48,145 bases of DNA, taken from IMG/VR virus record IMGVR_UViG_3300007541_000032, positions 1-48,145 of that record, one strand, 5' to 3'. Shown here in pieces: positions 31,587 through 39,424 of the stretch. Position numbers and translations under genes: made by a program. The stretch's first letter is position 1. Each line of letters opens with the position of its first letter. This DNA comes from a virus. The notes beneath the pieces are model-generated. The model was not told the DNA's origin. It ran no database searches and was given only the letters and a program-made list of their open reading frames with translations.

Positions 31587-32287
31587 ATTAACTTGTAACC
31601 TTTAAGCATTTTCTTTAAGGTACCTTTGTTAACATCTTTGGTAGTATTTTGTTTTGTTATAATGCCAACACCTGCGGCTTCTTGTGTGTCTTGAATTCCC
31701 ATACCCTGACGCACTCTATTATACATCTGTTTTGCTAATGTTTCGTTACCAGGAACACCTTGTTTAAAACTTTCAAAGTCACCATCAGCGGCAAATGCTC
31801 TGAGTTTACTAGCACTCATGCCTGCAACACCTTCTTCATCAGGATCACGCTCACCACTGCTTACAACTTTTGCGTTAGCAAATTTAAAAGGTATCTCACC
31901 TTTGGTATCTGGTTTATTATTGTATTTGTTAATTAAATCTTGATACTGTTGAACCCTATCACTGCCTGCAACAAGAACAACATTATCATATCCTTGTCCT
32001 TGCAGTTGCTGAAACATTTGAATAATTGTTTTTACAGAAGTGTTTCTATCAACTTTTATATTAAACATTTCTCCTGCGAAATGTAATTTTTCTGCGAAAG
32101 AAAGTGGATCAGTTTTTGGCTTTTGTGACTTGCTTAAAAATAAAATAGGATCGCCGAGAAATTTTTGGGCGTACTGCTTTACAACATCAATTACTTTTTG
32201 ATGTCCAATAGTTGGAGGATTCATTCTACCCCAAGCAACCACTGCTGTCTTTTTAGGTTGTGCCTCCAGCAATTCTTTAAGTAGCAT
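31583..32287 (-). CDS. Nucleotidyltransferase-like protein (cytidylyltransferase fold)
   Basis: A 234-residue protein. VVAWGRMNPPTIGHQKVIDV (about 16-35) is the nucleotide-binding first strand with the HxGH-like GH; VVLVAGSDRVQQYQDL is the second strand; MSASKLRAFA matches the ISSTxxR-type loop, so the fold is that of cytidylyl- or nicotinamide-nucleotide adenylyltransferases. The first residues MLLKELLEA resemble a T4 capsid-targeting peptide. The substrate is not clear. It overlaps the next gene by 1 base. Confidence 0.7.
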   Translation of the reverse strand: MLLKELLEAQPKKTAVVAWGRMNPPTIGHQKVIDVVKQYAQKFLGDPILFLSKSQKPKTDPLSFAEKLHFAGEMFNIKVDRNTSVKTIIQMFQQLQGQGYDNVVLVAGSDRVQQYQDLINKYNNKPDTKGEIPFKFANAKVVSSGERDPDEEGVAGMSASKLRAFAADGDFESFKQGVPGNETLAKQMYNRVRQGMGIQDTQEAAGVGIITKQNTTKDVNKGTLKKMLKGYKLI

Positions 32288-32643
32288 TATGCCTCCTTAG
32301 GATCGTATTCGCCGTCTTTGATATAGTCTAAATGTTTTTCAGCAAGTTTGTTTGCTATGTCTGCCATTAATTGTTTGGAAAAAATTTCTTCTGTTTTGCC
32401 CTCAGGCTTGTATTTTTCATTGTACATAGCACAACCTTTTTCAACTAATTTATCAAAGGCGGGAGCAATTTCAGCAATGCTGTTTCTATCTACGATCTTT
32501 TTTCTTTTAAGTTCTCTAACAGCCGGTAAAAAATATTCCTTGTGCAATTCATCTTCGTTGTCAATGAAAAAGGTAATATCATCTACTAGATCATATCTTG
32601 GTGTGCTGGATTTTTTTTGATCGAAAAGTTCTTTTAATAACAT
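32287..32643 (-). CDS. Hypothetical protein with targeting-like N-terminus
   Basis: A 118-residue, mostly helical and charged protein. It starts MLLKELFDQ, nearly the same as its neighbour's MLLKELLEA, which suggests a shared targeting peptide, not shared function. No catalytic motif. Overlaps the nucleotidyltransferase by 1 base and follows the cassette protein at 32650 by 6. Confidence 0.65.
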   Translation of the reverse strand: MLLKELFDQKKSSTPRYDLVDDITFFIDNEDELHKEYFLPAVRELKRKKIVDRNSIAEIAPAFDKLVEKGCAMYNEKYKPEGKTEEIFSKQLMADIANKLAEKHLDYIKDGEYDPKEA

Positions 32644-32649
32644 CTGTCT

Positions 32650-33591
32650 TTACCATTTTTTACAAGACCAATAACGTGCTTTGTGCTTTGGACCAGGACT
32701 ATCACAGTTATGTCTTGCACGGAAAGAACGTCTTCGATCTGCATCATATGCTTTGATCTTCATGTCAGGATCACCAAAGTTTACTTTAACTGTGTTACCT
32801 TTTGGATTCTTAACATATACTTTAAATTTTTTAACATCACCACGCATTGGTTTGTTTAACTTAACTGTGCGTCCTTGATATTCTGCTTCTTCAATATTTT
32901 CTTGATCATATCCTACCCAACCAAATGACTCATAAAAAGCATCACCATTTAGTATAACATCACTCATACCTTGAAACCAAGTTTCTTCTGTTGATTCTTT
33001 TTTTGCTTTTTCTTTGTCTTTGATTGCTTTCTTCATAGGCTCTTTTTTATTGCCATCTTTGTCCATATCAAGAAAGTCAGGCTTTGCTTTTTTCTCTTCA
33101 CCTACAGATTCCATTTCGTCATCTGCATCGTCATCATATTTGCTTTGATCCGGATCTTTTTCAAGGGTCATTCCACGAAGTGCCTTTTTAACTGCGGCAA
33201 TTGCCAAGTCTTTTTCTTCCTTGTTTAGGATACCAAGGCTGTTAGCACTGCTTGTAGCAATTTTTTCGGAAAGTCTACCAATGTGTCCGCTTAGATCCAT
33301 TTGTGCGTCACTGGATGGTTTGATTCTAGATGCAATTTCCCCTAGTAGTCTTGCTGGAGAGTTTTTAAGTTCATCTAGGAAAAGTTCGTATTTGACCTTT
33401 GGGTCATTAACATCTTGGCCTGCAAATTTCATATTGTTAGCACTGCTGTGCTTAATACCGCTGGCCATTGGCGGTGTAAATGTTATATCATCTACGTGCT
33501 TGATTGCATCTGCAAATGAAAGTCTTTCTGGCTCTTTTTTTGCCTCAGAACTAATTGAATCTAATTTGTTTATGATATCTCTAAAATCCAT
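32650..33591 (-). CDS. Multi-cassette probable virion protein
   Basis: A 313-residue protein. N-terminal 150 residues are helical (LSFADAIKHVDDITFTPPMA; ARLLGEIASRIKPSSDAQMD). It then carries AKPDFLDMDKDGNKKEPMKK (a DxDxDG-like acidic loop) and ends in RRRSFRARHNCDSPGPKHKA and RYWSCKKW, both cassettes widespread in marine T4-like structural proteins. A TAAATA late promoter lies 20 bases before the ATG with AGGAGAG between. Probably an internal or head-associated protein. Confidence 0.7.
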   Translation of the reverse strand: MDFRDIINKLDSISSEAKKEPERLSFADAIKHVDDITFTPPMASGIKHSSANNMKFAGQDVNDPKVKYELFLDELKNSPARLLGEIASRIKPSSDAQMDLSGHIGRLSEKIATSSANSLGILNKEEKDLAIAAVKKALRGMTLEKDPDQSKYDDDADDEMESVGEEKKAKPDFLDMDKDGNKKEPMKKAIKDKEKAKKESTEETWFQGMSDVILNGDAFYESFGWVGYDQENIEEAEYQGRTVKLNKPMRGDVKKFKVYVKNPKGNTVKVNFGDPDMKIKAYDADRRRSFRARHNCDSPGPKHKARYWSCKKW

Positions 33592-33611
33592 AATATACTC
33601 TCCTATGTGAG

Positions 33612-33619
33612 TATTTATT
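33612..33619 (-). promoter_or_regulatory. T4-like late promoter element
   Basis: AATAAATA followed by CTCAC on the minus strand, 20 bases before the ATG at 33591 in a non-coding gap; an AGGAGAG ribosome site lies between. Confidence 0.6.
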
Positions 33620-33633
33620 ACGGATAGAACCTT

Positions 33634-33867
33634 TTAGCGTCCCTGTTTGATGTGCTGAATTTCGGGATCTGTTGCTGTAAATTCAAGTCCAGCCATATGT
33701 CCTACGTATACACGACCTTCTTTAACCAACTTTACACGTACTGTATTAATGATTACATCCATAAATTTTCCTTCTGAATACCTATCTAGATATGCTTCGT
33801 GCTTTTTATCATTGTCTGTGCAGGTAACCGTGATCTTCTCTGGAATATGTGTTTTGTATTGCGACAT
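33634..33867 (-). CDS. Small hypothetical protein
   Basis: A 77-residue beta-rich protein (KITVTCTDNDKKHEAYLDRY, DVIINTVRVKLVKEG, VYVGHMAGLEFTA), no membrane segment. AAAGGACC precedes the ATG. It follows the UACG-loop hairpin, so it probably has a separate transcript. Function unknown. Confidence 0.6.
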   Translation of the reverse strand: MSQYKTHIPEKITVTCTDNDKKHEAYLDRYSEGKFMDVIINTVRVKLVKEGRVYVGHMAGLEFTATDPEIQHIKQGR

Positions 33868-33887
33868 GAATGGTCCTTTATAAATTA

Positions 33888-33911
33888 GAAAGACCCCCGT
33901 AGGGGTCTTTC
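33888..33911 (-). terminator. Hairpin with UACG loop after 33925-34176
   Basis: A 10-bp perfect stem GAAAGACCCC/GGGGTCTTTC around loop TACG on the minus strand (C(UACG)G, UNCG family). It follows the stop of 33925-34176. The T-tract after it is poor (TAATTTATA), so partial termination or mRNA protection are both possible. Confidence 0.6.
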
Positions 33912-33924
33912 AGCGTGATTAAAC

Positions 33925-34176
33925 TTAGGCTACTTTAGAAGCAAGTGCTTTGTAACCTGCCGCAATCACCTTACGGCTTGGTGTACCTAAACGATACTTT
34001 TGAGTAACACGACCCTTTGTATCTTTGTGTGAGTTTAGGTAAATTGGGAAACCTGAAAAGCGTAGTGCTTGAATAACTGCCGCAGGGTTTCCAGCACCAA
34101 ATCGTGATTTGATCTGCTTTGCAGTAAGTGTCTGACCCGATGTCAGAGCGTTAAGTACTTTTGATTGAATTGTCAT
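33925..34176 (-). CDS. Small winged-helix-like protein
   Basis: An 83-residue basic protein (ATG at 34176 preferred: GGAG spaced 7 bases; a second ATG is 3 bases upstream). KVLNALTSGQTLTAKQIKSR and GNPAAVIQALRFSGFPIYLN look like the helix-turn-helix and wing of a DNA-binding wHTH domain, followed by a basic end (QKYRLGTPSRKVIAA). Could be a phage transcription regulator. It has its own sigma70 promoter (34227-34255) and is followed by a hairpin. Confidence 0.6.
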   Translation of the reverse strand: MTIQSKVLNALTSGQTLTAKQIKSRFGAGNPAAVIQALRFSGFPIYLNSHKDTKGRVTQKYRLGTPSRKVIAAGYKALASKVA

Positions 34177-34226
34177 CATTTTCTCCTAGTTTTAAATGCA
34201 GAACGATTTCTTGCATTCACTCTATT

Positions 34227-34255
34227 ATAATACGATATATCTTGAAAAAAGTCTA
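34227..34255 (-). promoter_or_regulatory. Sigma70 promoter for the winged-helix gene
   Basis: Minus strand TAGACT (34250-34255), 17-bp spacer, TATTAT (34227-34232). Confidence 0.55.
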
Positions 34256-34271
34256 GTAGTAAATTTACCAA

Positions 34272-34291
34272 AGTGGCGTCGAAACGCCACT
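34272..34291 (-). terminator. Hairpin with UUCG loop after 34305-34616
   Basis: An 8-bp perfect stem AGTGGCGT/ACGCCACT around loop TTCG on the minus strand, followed by TTGG; located just past the stop of the small basic gene. It is the third UNCG-loop hairpin in the window. Confidence 0.6.
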
Positions 34292-34304
34292 CTGTTTATC
34301 CGAT

Positions 34305-34616
34305 TTACGCGGCTTCGTTAATAACAGTTTTGTTTGTTGCTGACAACAAGTCAATTAACTGTTCTTTCATTGCTAAAGCACCTTGAAGGCTTGATGTGCC
34401 TAGTACTCTTACATTGAAATCATAACCAGCATCTACTAATCTTTTAGTAGCAGTAGGTCTGCTCATTTTTAAATTAGCGAATTTGATCGCACCACCATTA
34501 ACTTGACCGTTAACGATGAATTTGTTTGCCTCATCTACGAATACGCCAATTTTTGAATTTACGTTTCCTTTTGAGAACTCTCTAGTGTAAACAACATATT
34601 GTTTAGTTCTAGCCAT
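34305..34616 (-). CDS. Small conserved basic protein
   Basis: A 103-residue protein starting MARTKQYVVYTREFSKGNVN (AAGGAG 8 bases upstream fixes the ATG at 34616; a longer frame to 34751 runs over the promoter region). Beta-rich and basic with a C-terminal helical part (LQGALAMKEQLIDLLSATNK). No known family. Divergent from the + strand gene at 34789, with which it shares a 172-bp promoter region. Confidence 0.65.
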   Translation of the reverse strand: MARTKQYVVYTREFSKGNVNSKIGVFVDEANKFIVNGQVNGGAIKFANLKMSRPTATKRLVDAGYDFNVRVLGTSSLQGALAMKEQLIDLLSATNKTVINEAA

Positions 34617-34678
34617 TTTTTTCTCCTTGTTATGATTATTGTTTATAAAGTGTCTAATAAATTTAAACATAATAATAT

Positions 34679-34707
34679 AATATACTATAGAGTGCATATA
34701 AAAGCAA
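34679..34707 (-). promoter_or_regulatory. Probable sigma70 promoter for 34305-34616
   Basis: Minus strand TTGCTT (34702-34707), 17-bp spacer, TATATT (34679-34684). Confidence 0.5.
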
Positions 34708-34714
34708 GAATATT

Positions 34715-34747
34715 TTTTACCAAAAGTGGTTGACAAGAGTGGTAAAA
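34715..34747. promoter_or_regulatory. Inverted repeat flanking a divergent promoter, candidate operator
   Basis: TTTTACCA (34715-34722) and TGGTAAAA (34740-34747) form a perfect 8-bp inverted repeat with a 17-bp gap. The -35 box of the + promoter (34730-34735) lies between the arms. The centre-to-centre distance is 25 bp, so each arm could hold one half-site of a dimeric regulator. Confidence 0.45.
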
Positions 34748-34758
34748 CCAACTATACT
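34730..34758 (+). promoter_or_regulatory. Strong sigma70 promoter for the + strand gene
   Basis: TTGACA (34730-34735), 17-bp spacer, TATACT (34753-34758) on the + strand, one of the best matches in the window, 31 bases before the ATG at 34789. Confidence 0.8.
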
Positions 34759-34788
34759 ATACACATAGTTAGGAAAAAGGAAAAACAA

Positions 34789-35496
34789 ATGAAACCCAAA
34801 CCAAACTTTAACACCAAGACACTTTGGATCAAAGACGCACTTAATCTTGCTGTACAGGCTTATGTAAAAAACGGCAAGTATCATCGTGAAGATCAATATG
34901 AATATGTTGAAACAGATGAAGGTCCTACAGAACGTATCACCGTTAAAGGCAACAAACATCTAATGCGTGAAATGTTCAAACAGGATAGCATTTACATTGA
35001 TCCAAAATGCAATGATATGGTTGAAGATATCTACACCCATTATCAAGGTTTGGTATTCAAAGTGATGAGTAATACAGCAACAGACTTTTCTCAAAGTGTG
35101 TATAAGGTTATTACAAAAGATTGGGTGGACATTCGTGATCTCGGCATTCTTGCTCCGTTACCTTCACTTTACGAGGCAGAAATGGCACGTAATTTATTCG
35201 TTGATGAGATTCGCAATTCACAATGGGTTGGAACAATTGGTGAAAAATATACGGTTAGTGCTACACTGCACGAAGCACGTTACATTCGTAGCCGTGATTT
35301 TTACGTGTATACGTTTATTAGTGAAGGTGATTTGATCACTCACTTTTCTCAGAAAGCAATCAATCAGTGGGCAACAGTTGGTGTATTACGTGAAGGCGAA
35401 AAATACACAATTACGTTTAAGGTAAAACGTCAAGCGTATAGTTCATTTTATGATTGTAAAGATACAGTTGTAAATTATTTAAAAGTTAGTGACTAG
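34789..35496 (+). CDS. Hypothetical protein, isolated + strand gene
   Basis: A 235-residue protein from MKPKPNFNTKTLWIKDALNL; AAAGGAAAAAC before the ATG at 34789 fixes the start, and the longer frame to 34726 overlaps the promoter. It is mixed alpha/beta. The C-terminal 80 residues (EKYTVSATLHEARY, FYVYTFISEGDLI, EKYTITFKVKRQAYSSF) have repeated-strand character that could be an OB-like or SH3-like barrel. It stands alone among minus-strand genes with its own strong promoter, so it may be expressed early. Its 3' end overlaps the convergent gene by 11 bases. Function not recognised. Confidence 0.7.
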   Translation: MKPKPNFNTKTLWIKDALNLAVQAYVKNGKYHREDQYEYVETDEGPTERITVKGNKHLMREMFKQDSIYIDPKCNDMVEDIYTHYQGLVFKVMSNTATDFSQSVYKVITKDWVDIRDLGILAPLPSLYEAEMARNLFVDEIRNSQWVGTIGEKYTVSATLHEARYIRSRDFYVYTFISEGDLITHFSQKAINQWATVGVLREGEKYTITFKVKRQAYSSFYDCKDTVVNYLKVSD

Positions 35497-35773
35497 TATA
35501 TCCGGCACCGGATACTTCAATTTCATATTCACCGGGAATGGCTTTCGCAATAGTGTTAGCCATTTCTTCTGCTGTGTTATCATCTAATTCCTGATGTAGT
35601 CCAACTTCATAAACATAGTGGCCTTCTGTGGTTTGATAACTTTCAAAAATAATACCATCGTTATCTTCTTTAAGATGGTTATCAATGGTGTGTGCGACAG
35701 CACCAGCAAAAGTTTTAATAAAATCTTTGTCTTGTTCTTCAGTAAAAATCATTCTGACAAAATGTTCGTTCAT
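35486..35773 (-). CDS. Hypothetical protein
   Basis: A 95-residue protein: MNEHFVRMIFTEEQDKDFIK, then DGIIFESYQTTEGHYVYEVG and AEEMANTIAKAIPGEYEIEV. The strand-helix-strand pattern suggests a small ferredoxin-like alpha/beta fold. It shares a base with the upstream gene and overlaps the convergent + gene by 11 bases. Function unknown. Confidence 0.6.
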   Translation of the reverse strand: MNEHFVRMIFTEEQDKDFIKTFAGAVAHTIDNHLKEDNDGIIFESYQTTEGHYVYEVGLHQELDDNTAEEMANTIAKAIPGEYEIEVSGAGYTSH

Positions 35774-36156
35774 TAGTAATTTACCTTAATTGAATTAATT
35801 CTTCCATTGGTATAAGTTGCAATAGCACGTAACCAAACAAAGTTACCTGTGAAATTAGCAACAAAATCAGTATCTGTATCAGGACTGGTTGTGTAAGTTG
35901 TACCTGCGATATCAAACCAATCTGCTGACGCAGGCGAAGTGGCTAACGAAGCCTGCATTTTGATCGTCCCTGAAAAATCAGTAATAGCATAGTGTACGGT
36001 ATGTAAACCGTCTCCACCTTTGTAATAACCATCACCTTTTACTTTATCAGTAGTTAGAACTGTAAGTGTGCTGTCCGCTTCAGGTGATTGGGTAACGGCG
36101 GAAATCGCTGTACCGTCTCTATCTATAAATTGTAATGTCGTACTGTTTGCTGGCAT
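35773..36156 (-). CDS. Small beta-sandwich-like structural protein
   Basis: A 127-residue Thr/Ala/Ser/Asp-rich protein with strand-like repeats (TLQFIDRDGTAISAVTQSPE, KMQASLATSPASADWFDIAG) ending GNFVWLRAIATYTNGRINSI. This resembles small receptor- or carbohydrate-binding modules in phage fibres and decoration proteins. Role inferred only from composition. Confidence 0.55.
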   Translation of the reverse strand: MPANSTTLQFIDRDGTAISAVTQSPEADSTLTVLTTDKVKGDGYYKGGDGLHTVHYAITDFSGTIKMQASLATSPASADWFDIAGTTYTTSPDTDTDFVANFTGNFVWLRAIATYTNGRINSIKVNY

Positions 36157-36167
36157 ACTGTTATTTA

Positions 36168-36446
36168 TTAAATTTTAATTTTATAGGCTTTGGCAATTCT
36201 AGGTATATCCATGCCTTCTATATCGTGTATTTCGCTTAATTTAACATTAAATGAATGATCTCTACCTGCGTAATCTCTTTCCCATGCAACAACACCATTT
36301 TCGTCCGCAATAGTAACACTTACATTTTTTGGTACCCTTACTACCTGTCCTCCAATACCATTAGCAGATACGGTTGCATTAATAGTGGTCCCCTGTGTAA
36401 TTATTTTGCGTTTGATCATTTCTTTAATTAGATTTATGTTGTTCAT
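36168..36446 (-). CDS. Hypothetical beta-rich protein
   Basis: A 92-residue protein starting MNNINLIKEMIKR (ATG at 36446; AGAGG 8 bases upstream favours it over 36455). A helix is followed by strands (TTINATVSANGIGGQVVRVP; VSVTIADENGVVAWERDYAG). Likely a small virion or assembly protein given its neighbours; overlaps the upstream gene by 23 bases. Confidence 0.55.
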   Translation of the reverse strand: MNNINLIKEMIKRKIITQGTTINATVSANGIGGQVVRVPKNVSVTIADENGVVAWERDYAGRDHSFNVKLSEIHDIEGMDIPRIAKAYKIKI

Positions 36447-37176
36447 ATAGTTCATCCTCTGTTATATATTGTTGTACGTTTTGTATGGTATCGCCTAGAT
36501 ACATTTGTAATAATAGCATCATTTCTGAATTTGTCGAGTATAAAAATTTGCCATCCGAGTAATAATATCCTCTTTTTATGCCTGTTAGTAGGTTATCCGA
36601 TGCCTTAATTTCGCCATTATAGTTTTTTATCCAGTCTGCAAACCCTTCATTTTTTGTCACAGTACCTTTAAGATTAATTTTATATCTGTATTTTCCATAG
36701 GGTAACTGTTTGCAAATTATATTGTTTGGATACTCATCAAAGTATTGATTTTGTATCTCATCTTTTGGCCAAACTAATTCTGTTATTTCATTTTTAAACT
36801 CAGTGCAAAAATTTAGCCAAATTTCTTTATTGTTGGTAAAAAAAGCAAGTTTATCACCCTCGTTTCTAATTTTACTTTCTTTAGGCAAATAATTATTGTT
36901 TATCCAAATAAAAAGTTTATATAGAGTAAATCTGTTGGCCCAAACACTTTTACGAGTTTTTGATCTATGATCATTCAACGAGTCAACGCTTAATGTGCTG
37001 TATCCATAGGATAACTTATCAAAAGGCCTGTACCATTGTTCTAGCGATTCTGCTTGGAAAAGACTTTCAATATCTCTTCTGCTGGCATATCTAATAAAAC
37101 TAGTTTGTGGAGTTGTAACTACTGCTTTATATTTGAAACGTTTAAAGAATAGTTTACTCGTGTGTTGTGTCTTCAA
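36424..37176 (-). CDS. Hypothetical protein
   Basis: A 250-residue basic, Tyr/Trp/Asn-rich protein (FFKRFKYKAVVTTPQTSFIR; DRDIESLFQAESL; GKYRYKINLKGTV). No known domain or membrane segment. It overlaps ClpA by 23 bases, so it is in the same transcript, but nothing visible links it to proteolysis. AT-rich compared with its neighbours. Confidence 0.6.
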   Translation of the reverse strand: MKTQHTSKLFFKRFKYKAVVTTPQTSFIRYASRRDIESLFQAESLEQWYRPFDKLSYGYSTLSVDSLNDHRSKTRKSVWANRFTLYKLFIWINNNYLPKESKIRNEGDKLAFFTNNKEIWLNFCTEFKNEITELVWPKDEIQNQYFDEYPNNIICKQLPYGKYRYKINLKGTVTKNEGFADWIKNYNGEIKASDNLLTGIKRGYYYSDGKFLYSTNSEMMLLLQMYLGDTIQNVQQYITEDELYEQHKSN

Positions 37177-39424
37177 CTTCCTTGTCCTTCTTTGCTGGCA
37201 TAAACTCTTTGATATCTAGTGTGATCTTATCATCAACTAGATCAACAGTAACGTGTCCTCCCGCTACAAGTTTACCAAACAATACTTCACGTGACATAGG
37301 CTTTTTAATTTGTTCATCAATTACACGCATCAATGGTCTTGCACCCATTTTACGATTGAAACCTTTTTTGATCAAAAATGCTCTTACAGCATCAGTTAAT
37401 ACAATAAAGATACCTTTGTCTGCGATCATATCGTTAACTTCTTTAATAAATTTGTCAACGATCATGCTCATTGTAGATTTTTCTAGTTTGTCAAACTTAA
37501 TTATTCCGTCTAATCTATTACGGAATTCTGGAGCAAAGAAATCACTTACAGCATTATCATCTTCACCCGAACGATCCATGTCGCCGAATCCAATACCGTT
37601 TTTCTCCATCTCTCTAGCACCTAAGTTACTGGTCATAATTACAATAGCGTTACGAGCATCTGCTTTTTTGCCATTTGAACCTGTAACAAAACCGTTATCC
37701 ATAAGTCCAAGCAATACATTAGCAACGTCTCTGTGTGCTTTTTCAATTTCGTCTAGCAACAATATACAGTTAGGATGTTCTTGCAGTTTTGTAATTAACT
37801 GTCCTGCATCATCTTCAAATCCTACATAACCCGGAGGTGCACCAATAAATTTAGCAACACTGTGTTTTTCTTGATATTCACTCATATCAAAACGCACAAG
37901 TTCAACACCCATTTCTTCAGCAAGTACTTTTGCTGTTTCTGTCTTACCGCAACCTGTTGGTCCTACAAATAAGAAACTACCAACTGGTCTGTTCAATGAT
38001 TTTAATCCAGCCTGTGCAATAAAAATTTTATCTAACAGTGTATCAATTGCTTCATCCTGACCAAATACACGTGTTTTCATTCCACCTTCGAGGTCTTTCA
38101 GTGTCTCTGTTTCTTTTGCGGCAATTTGCTCCAATGGTAAGTTAGTCATTTTAGACACCTCAAAGACAACCTCGTCGTGATCGACTATGCCGTTTTTAAG
38201 ATCTTTAACTTTAAATCTAGCACCCGCTCTATCAATAATATCAATTGCTTTATCTGGCAACTTCTTATCTGCCATATATTTTTCTGAATACTTAACAGCA
38301 CCTTCAATTGCTTTATCAGTAATTGTAACACCGTGGTGTTCTTCATAATATTTTTTAAGTCCGTGAAGAATATCAACGGTTGTTTCTGCATTTGGTTCAT
38401 CTACAGTAACACGTTGGAAACGTCTCATTAAAGCACGATCCTTTTCAAAGTGTTTGCGATACTCTTCCCAAGTAGTAGAAGCAACAACTTTAATAGTACC
38501 TTTACCTAGAGCAGGTTTAAGCATATTAGCCATATCATTTGATTGACCACTTCCACCCGCACCCGCACCATTCATCATGTGTGCTTCATCAATAAACAAA
38601 ATTGCTTTTTCTTTTTTCTCTAGTGCGTGAATAACCATTTTAAGACGTTCTTCAAAATCACCTCTGTATTTTGAACCTGCTACTAGAGCACCAATGTCCA
38701 ATGAATAAACTGTGCTACCCTTGATGAACTCTGGTACATTATCATTTGCGATTTCAACCGCAAGTCCTTCGGCGATAGCAGTTTTACCTACGCCAGGATC
38801 ACCAACCAACATTACATTTGCTTTTTGTCTACGTGCAAGGATAAGCACAGTTTCTTCTATTTCTTTAGCACGACCGATCACAGGATCAATCTTGCCTCTT
38901 TTTGCCTTAATGGAAAGGTTAGTGCAAAATGCTGAAATAATTTTTTCTAACTGACCAGTATTATACTGTTCACTAGCCGCTTCACCTACTATCTGTTCGG
39001 TTTGTACAAAGTTGCTAAACTGTTCGTGATCAACACCATACTTCTTAAAAACATAACTAGCGAATGATTTCTTTTCTTTTAACAGAGATAAAAAAACATC
39101 TGTGGGTTCAATGGTTGTTCTACCACCAAACAATGTTTGTGTGAAAGCACGATTAAGTGTTCTTTCAAGTGCTTGTGTTTTCTTTGGTCTGCCTTTGAAT
39201 TTAAGATCTACAATATCATTTAGTTTTGTACCAATAAACTCTAAAAGTTCTTTTCTAATTTTATCTATATCGCAACCAAATTCTTCAAGCGTTTTTGTAA
39301 AATTAGCATCACATACCAAAGACATAGCAAAATGCTCAAGCGTTACATATTCGTGCTTGGCTTGTTGGGCATGTTTAATTGCTTCTTCAAAAATACCTTC
39401 TAGATGTTCATTAGGTTCAAGCAT
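37154..39424 (-). CDS. clpA: ClpA-type AAA+ unfoldase
   Basis: A 756-residue double-AAA+ ATPase (E. coli ClpA 758). Residues 1-150 form the Clp N-domain; the first Walker A is GDPGVGKTAIAEG and the second GPTGCGKTETAKVL. The second module contains the pore motif GYVGFED, Walker B CILLLDEIEKAH, and the IGF loop at residues 611-613 (GIGFG), at the position of the ClpA IGL ClpP-docking loop (617-619). No ClpB middle domain is seen. It should unfold substrates for the phage ClpP at 15295. Overlaps deformylase by 8 bases. Confidence 0.93.
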   Translation of the reverse strand: MLEPNEHLEGIFEEAIKHAQQAKHEYVTLEHFAMSLVCDANFTKTLEEFGCDIDKIRKELLEFIGTKLNDIVDLKFKGRPKKTQALERTLNRAFTQTLFGGRTTIEPTDVFLSLLKEKKSFASYVFKKYGVDHEQFSNFVQTEQIVGEAASEQYNTGQLEKIISAFCTNLSIKAKRGKIDPVIGRAKEIEETVLILARRQKANVMLVGDPGVGKTAIAEGLAVEIANDNVPEFIKGSTVYSLDIGALVAGSKYRGDFEERLKMVIHALEKKEKAILFIDEAHMMNGAGAGGSGQSNDMANMLKPALGKGTIKVVASTTWEEYRKHFEKDRALMRRFQRVTVDEPNAETTVDILHGLKKYYEEHHGVTITDKAIEGAVKYSEKYMADKKLPDKAIDIIDRAGARFKVKDLKNGIVDHDEVVFEVSKMTNLPLEQIAAKETETLKDLEGGMKTRVFGQDEAIDTLLDKIFIAQAGLKSLNRPVGSFLFVGPTGCGKTETAKVLAEEMGVELVRFDMSEYQEKHSVAKFIGAPPGYVGFEDDAGQLITKLQEHPNCILLLDEIEKAHRDVANVLLGLMDNGFVTGSNGKKADARNAIVIMTSNLGAREMEKNGIGFGDMDRSGEDDNAVSDFFAPEFRNRLDGIIKFDKLEKSTMSMIVDKFIKEVNDMIADKGIFIVLTDAVRAFLIKKGFNRKMGARPLMRVIDEQIKKPMSREVLFGKLVAGGHVTVDLVDDKITLDIKEFMPAKKDKEVEDTTHE

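Noticed and set aside
36162-36168. TAAATA core before 35773-36156
   Set aside because: Five bases from the ATG and partly in the stop codon of the upstream gene, so it is probably coincidental.
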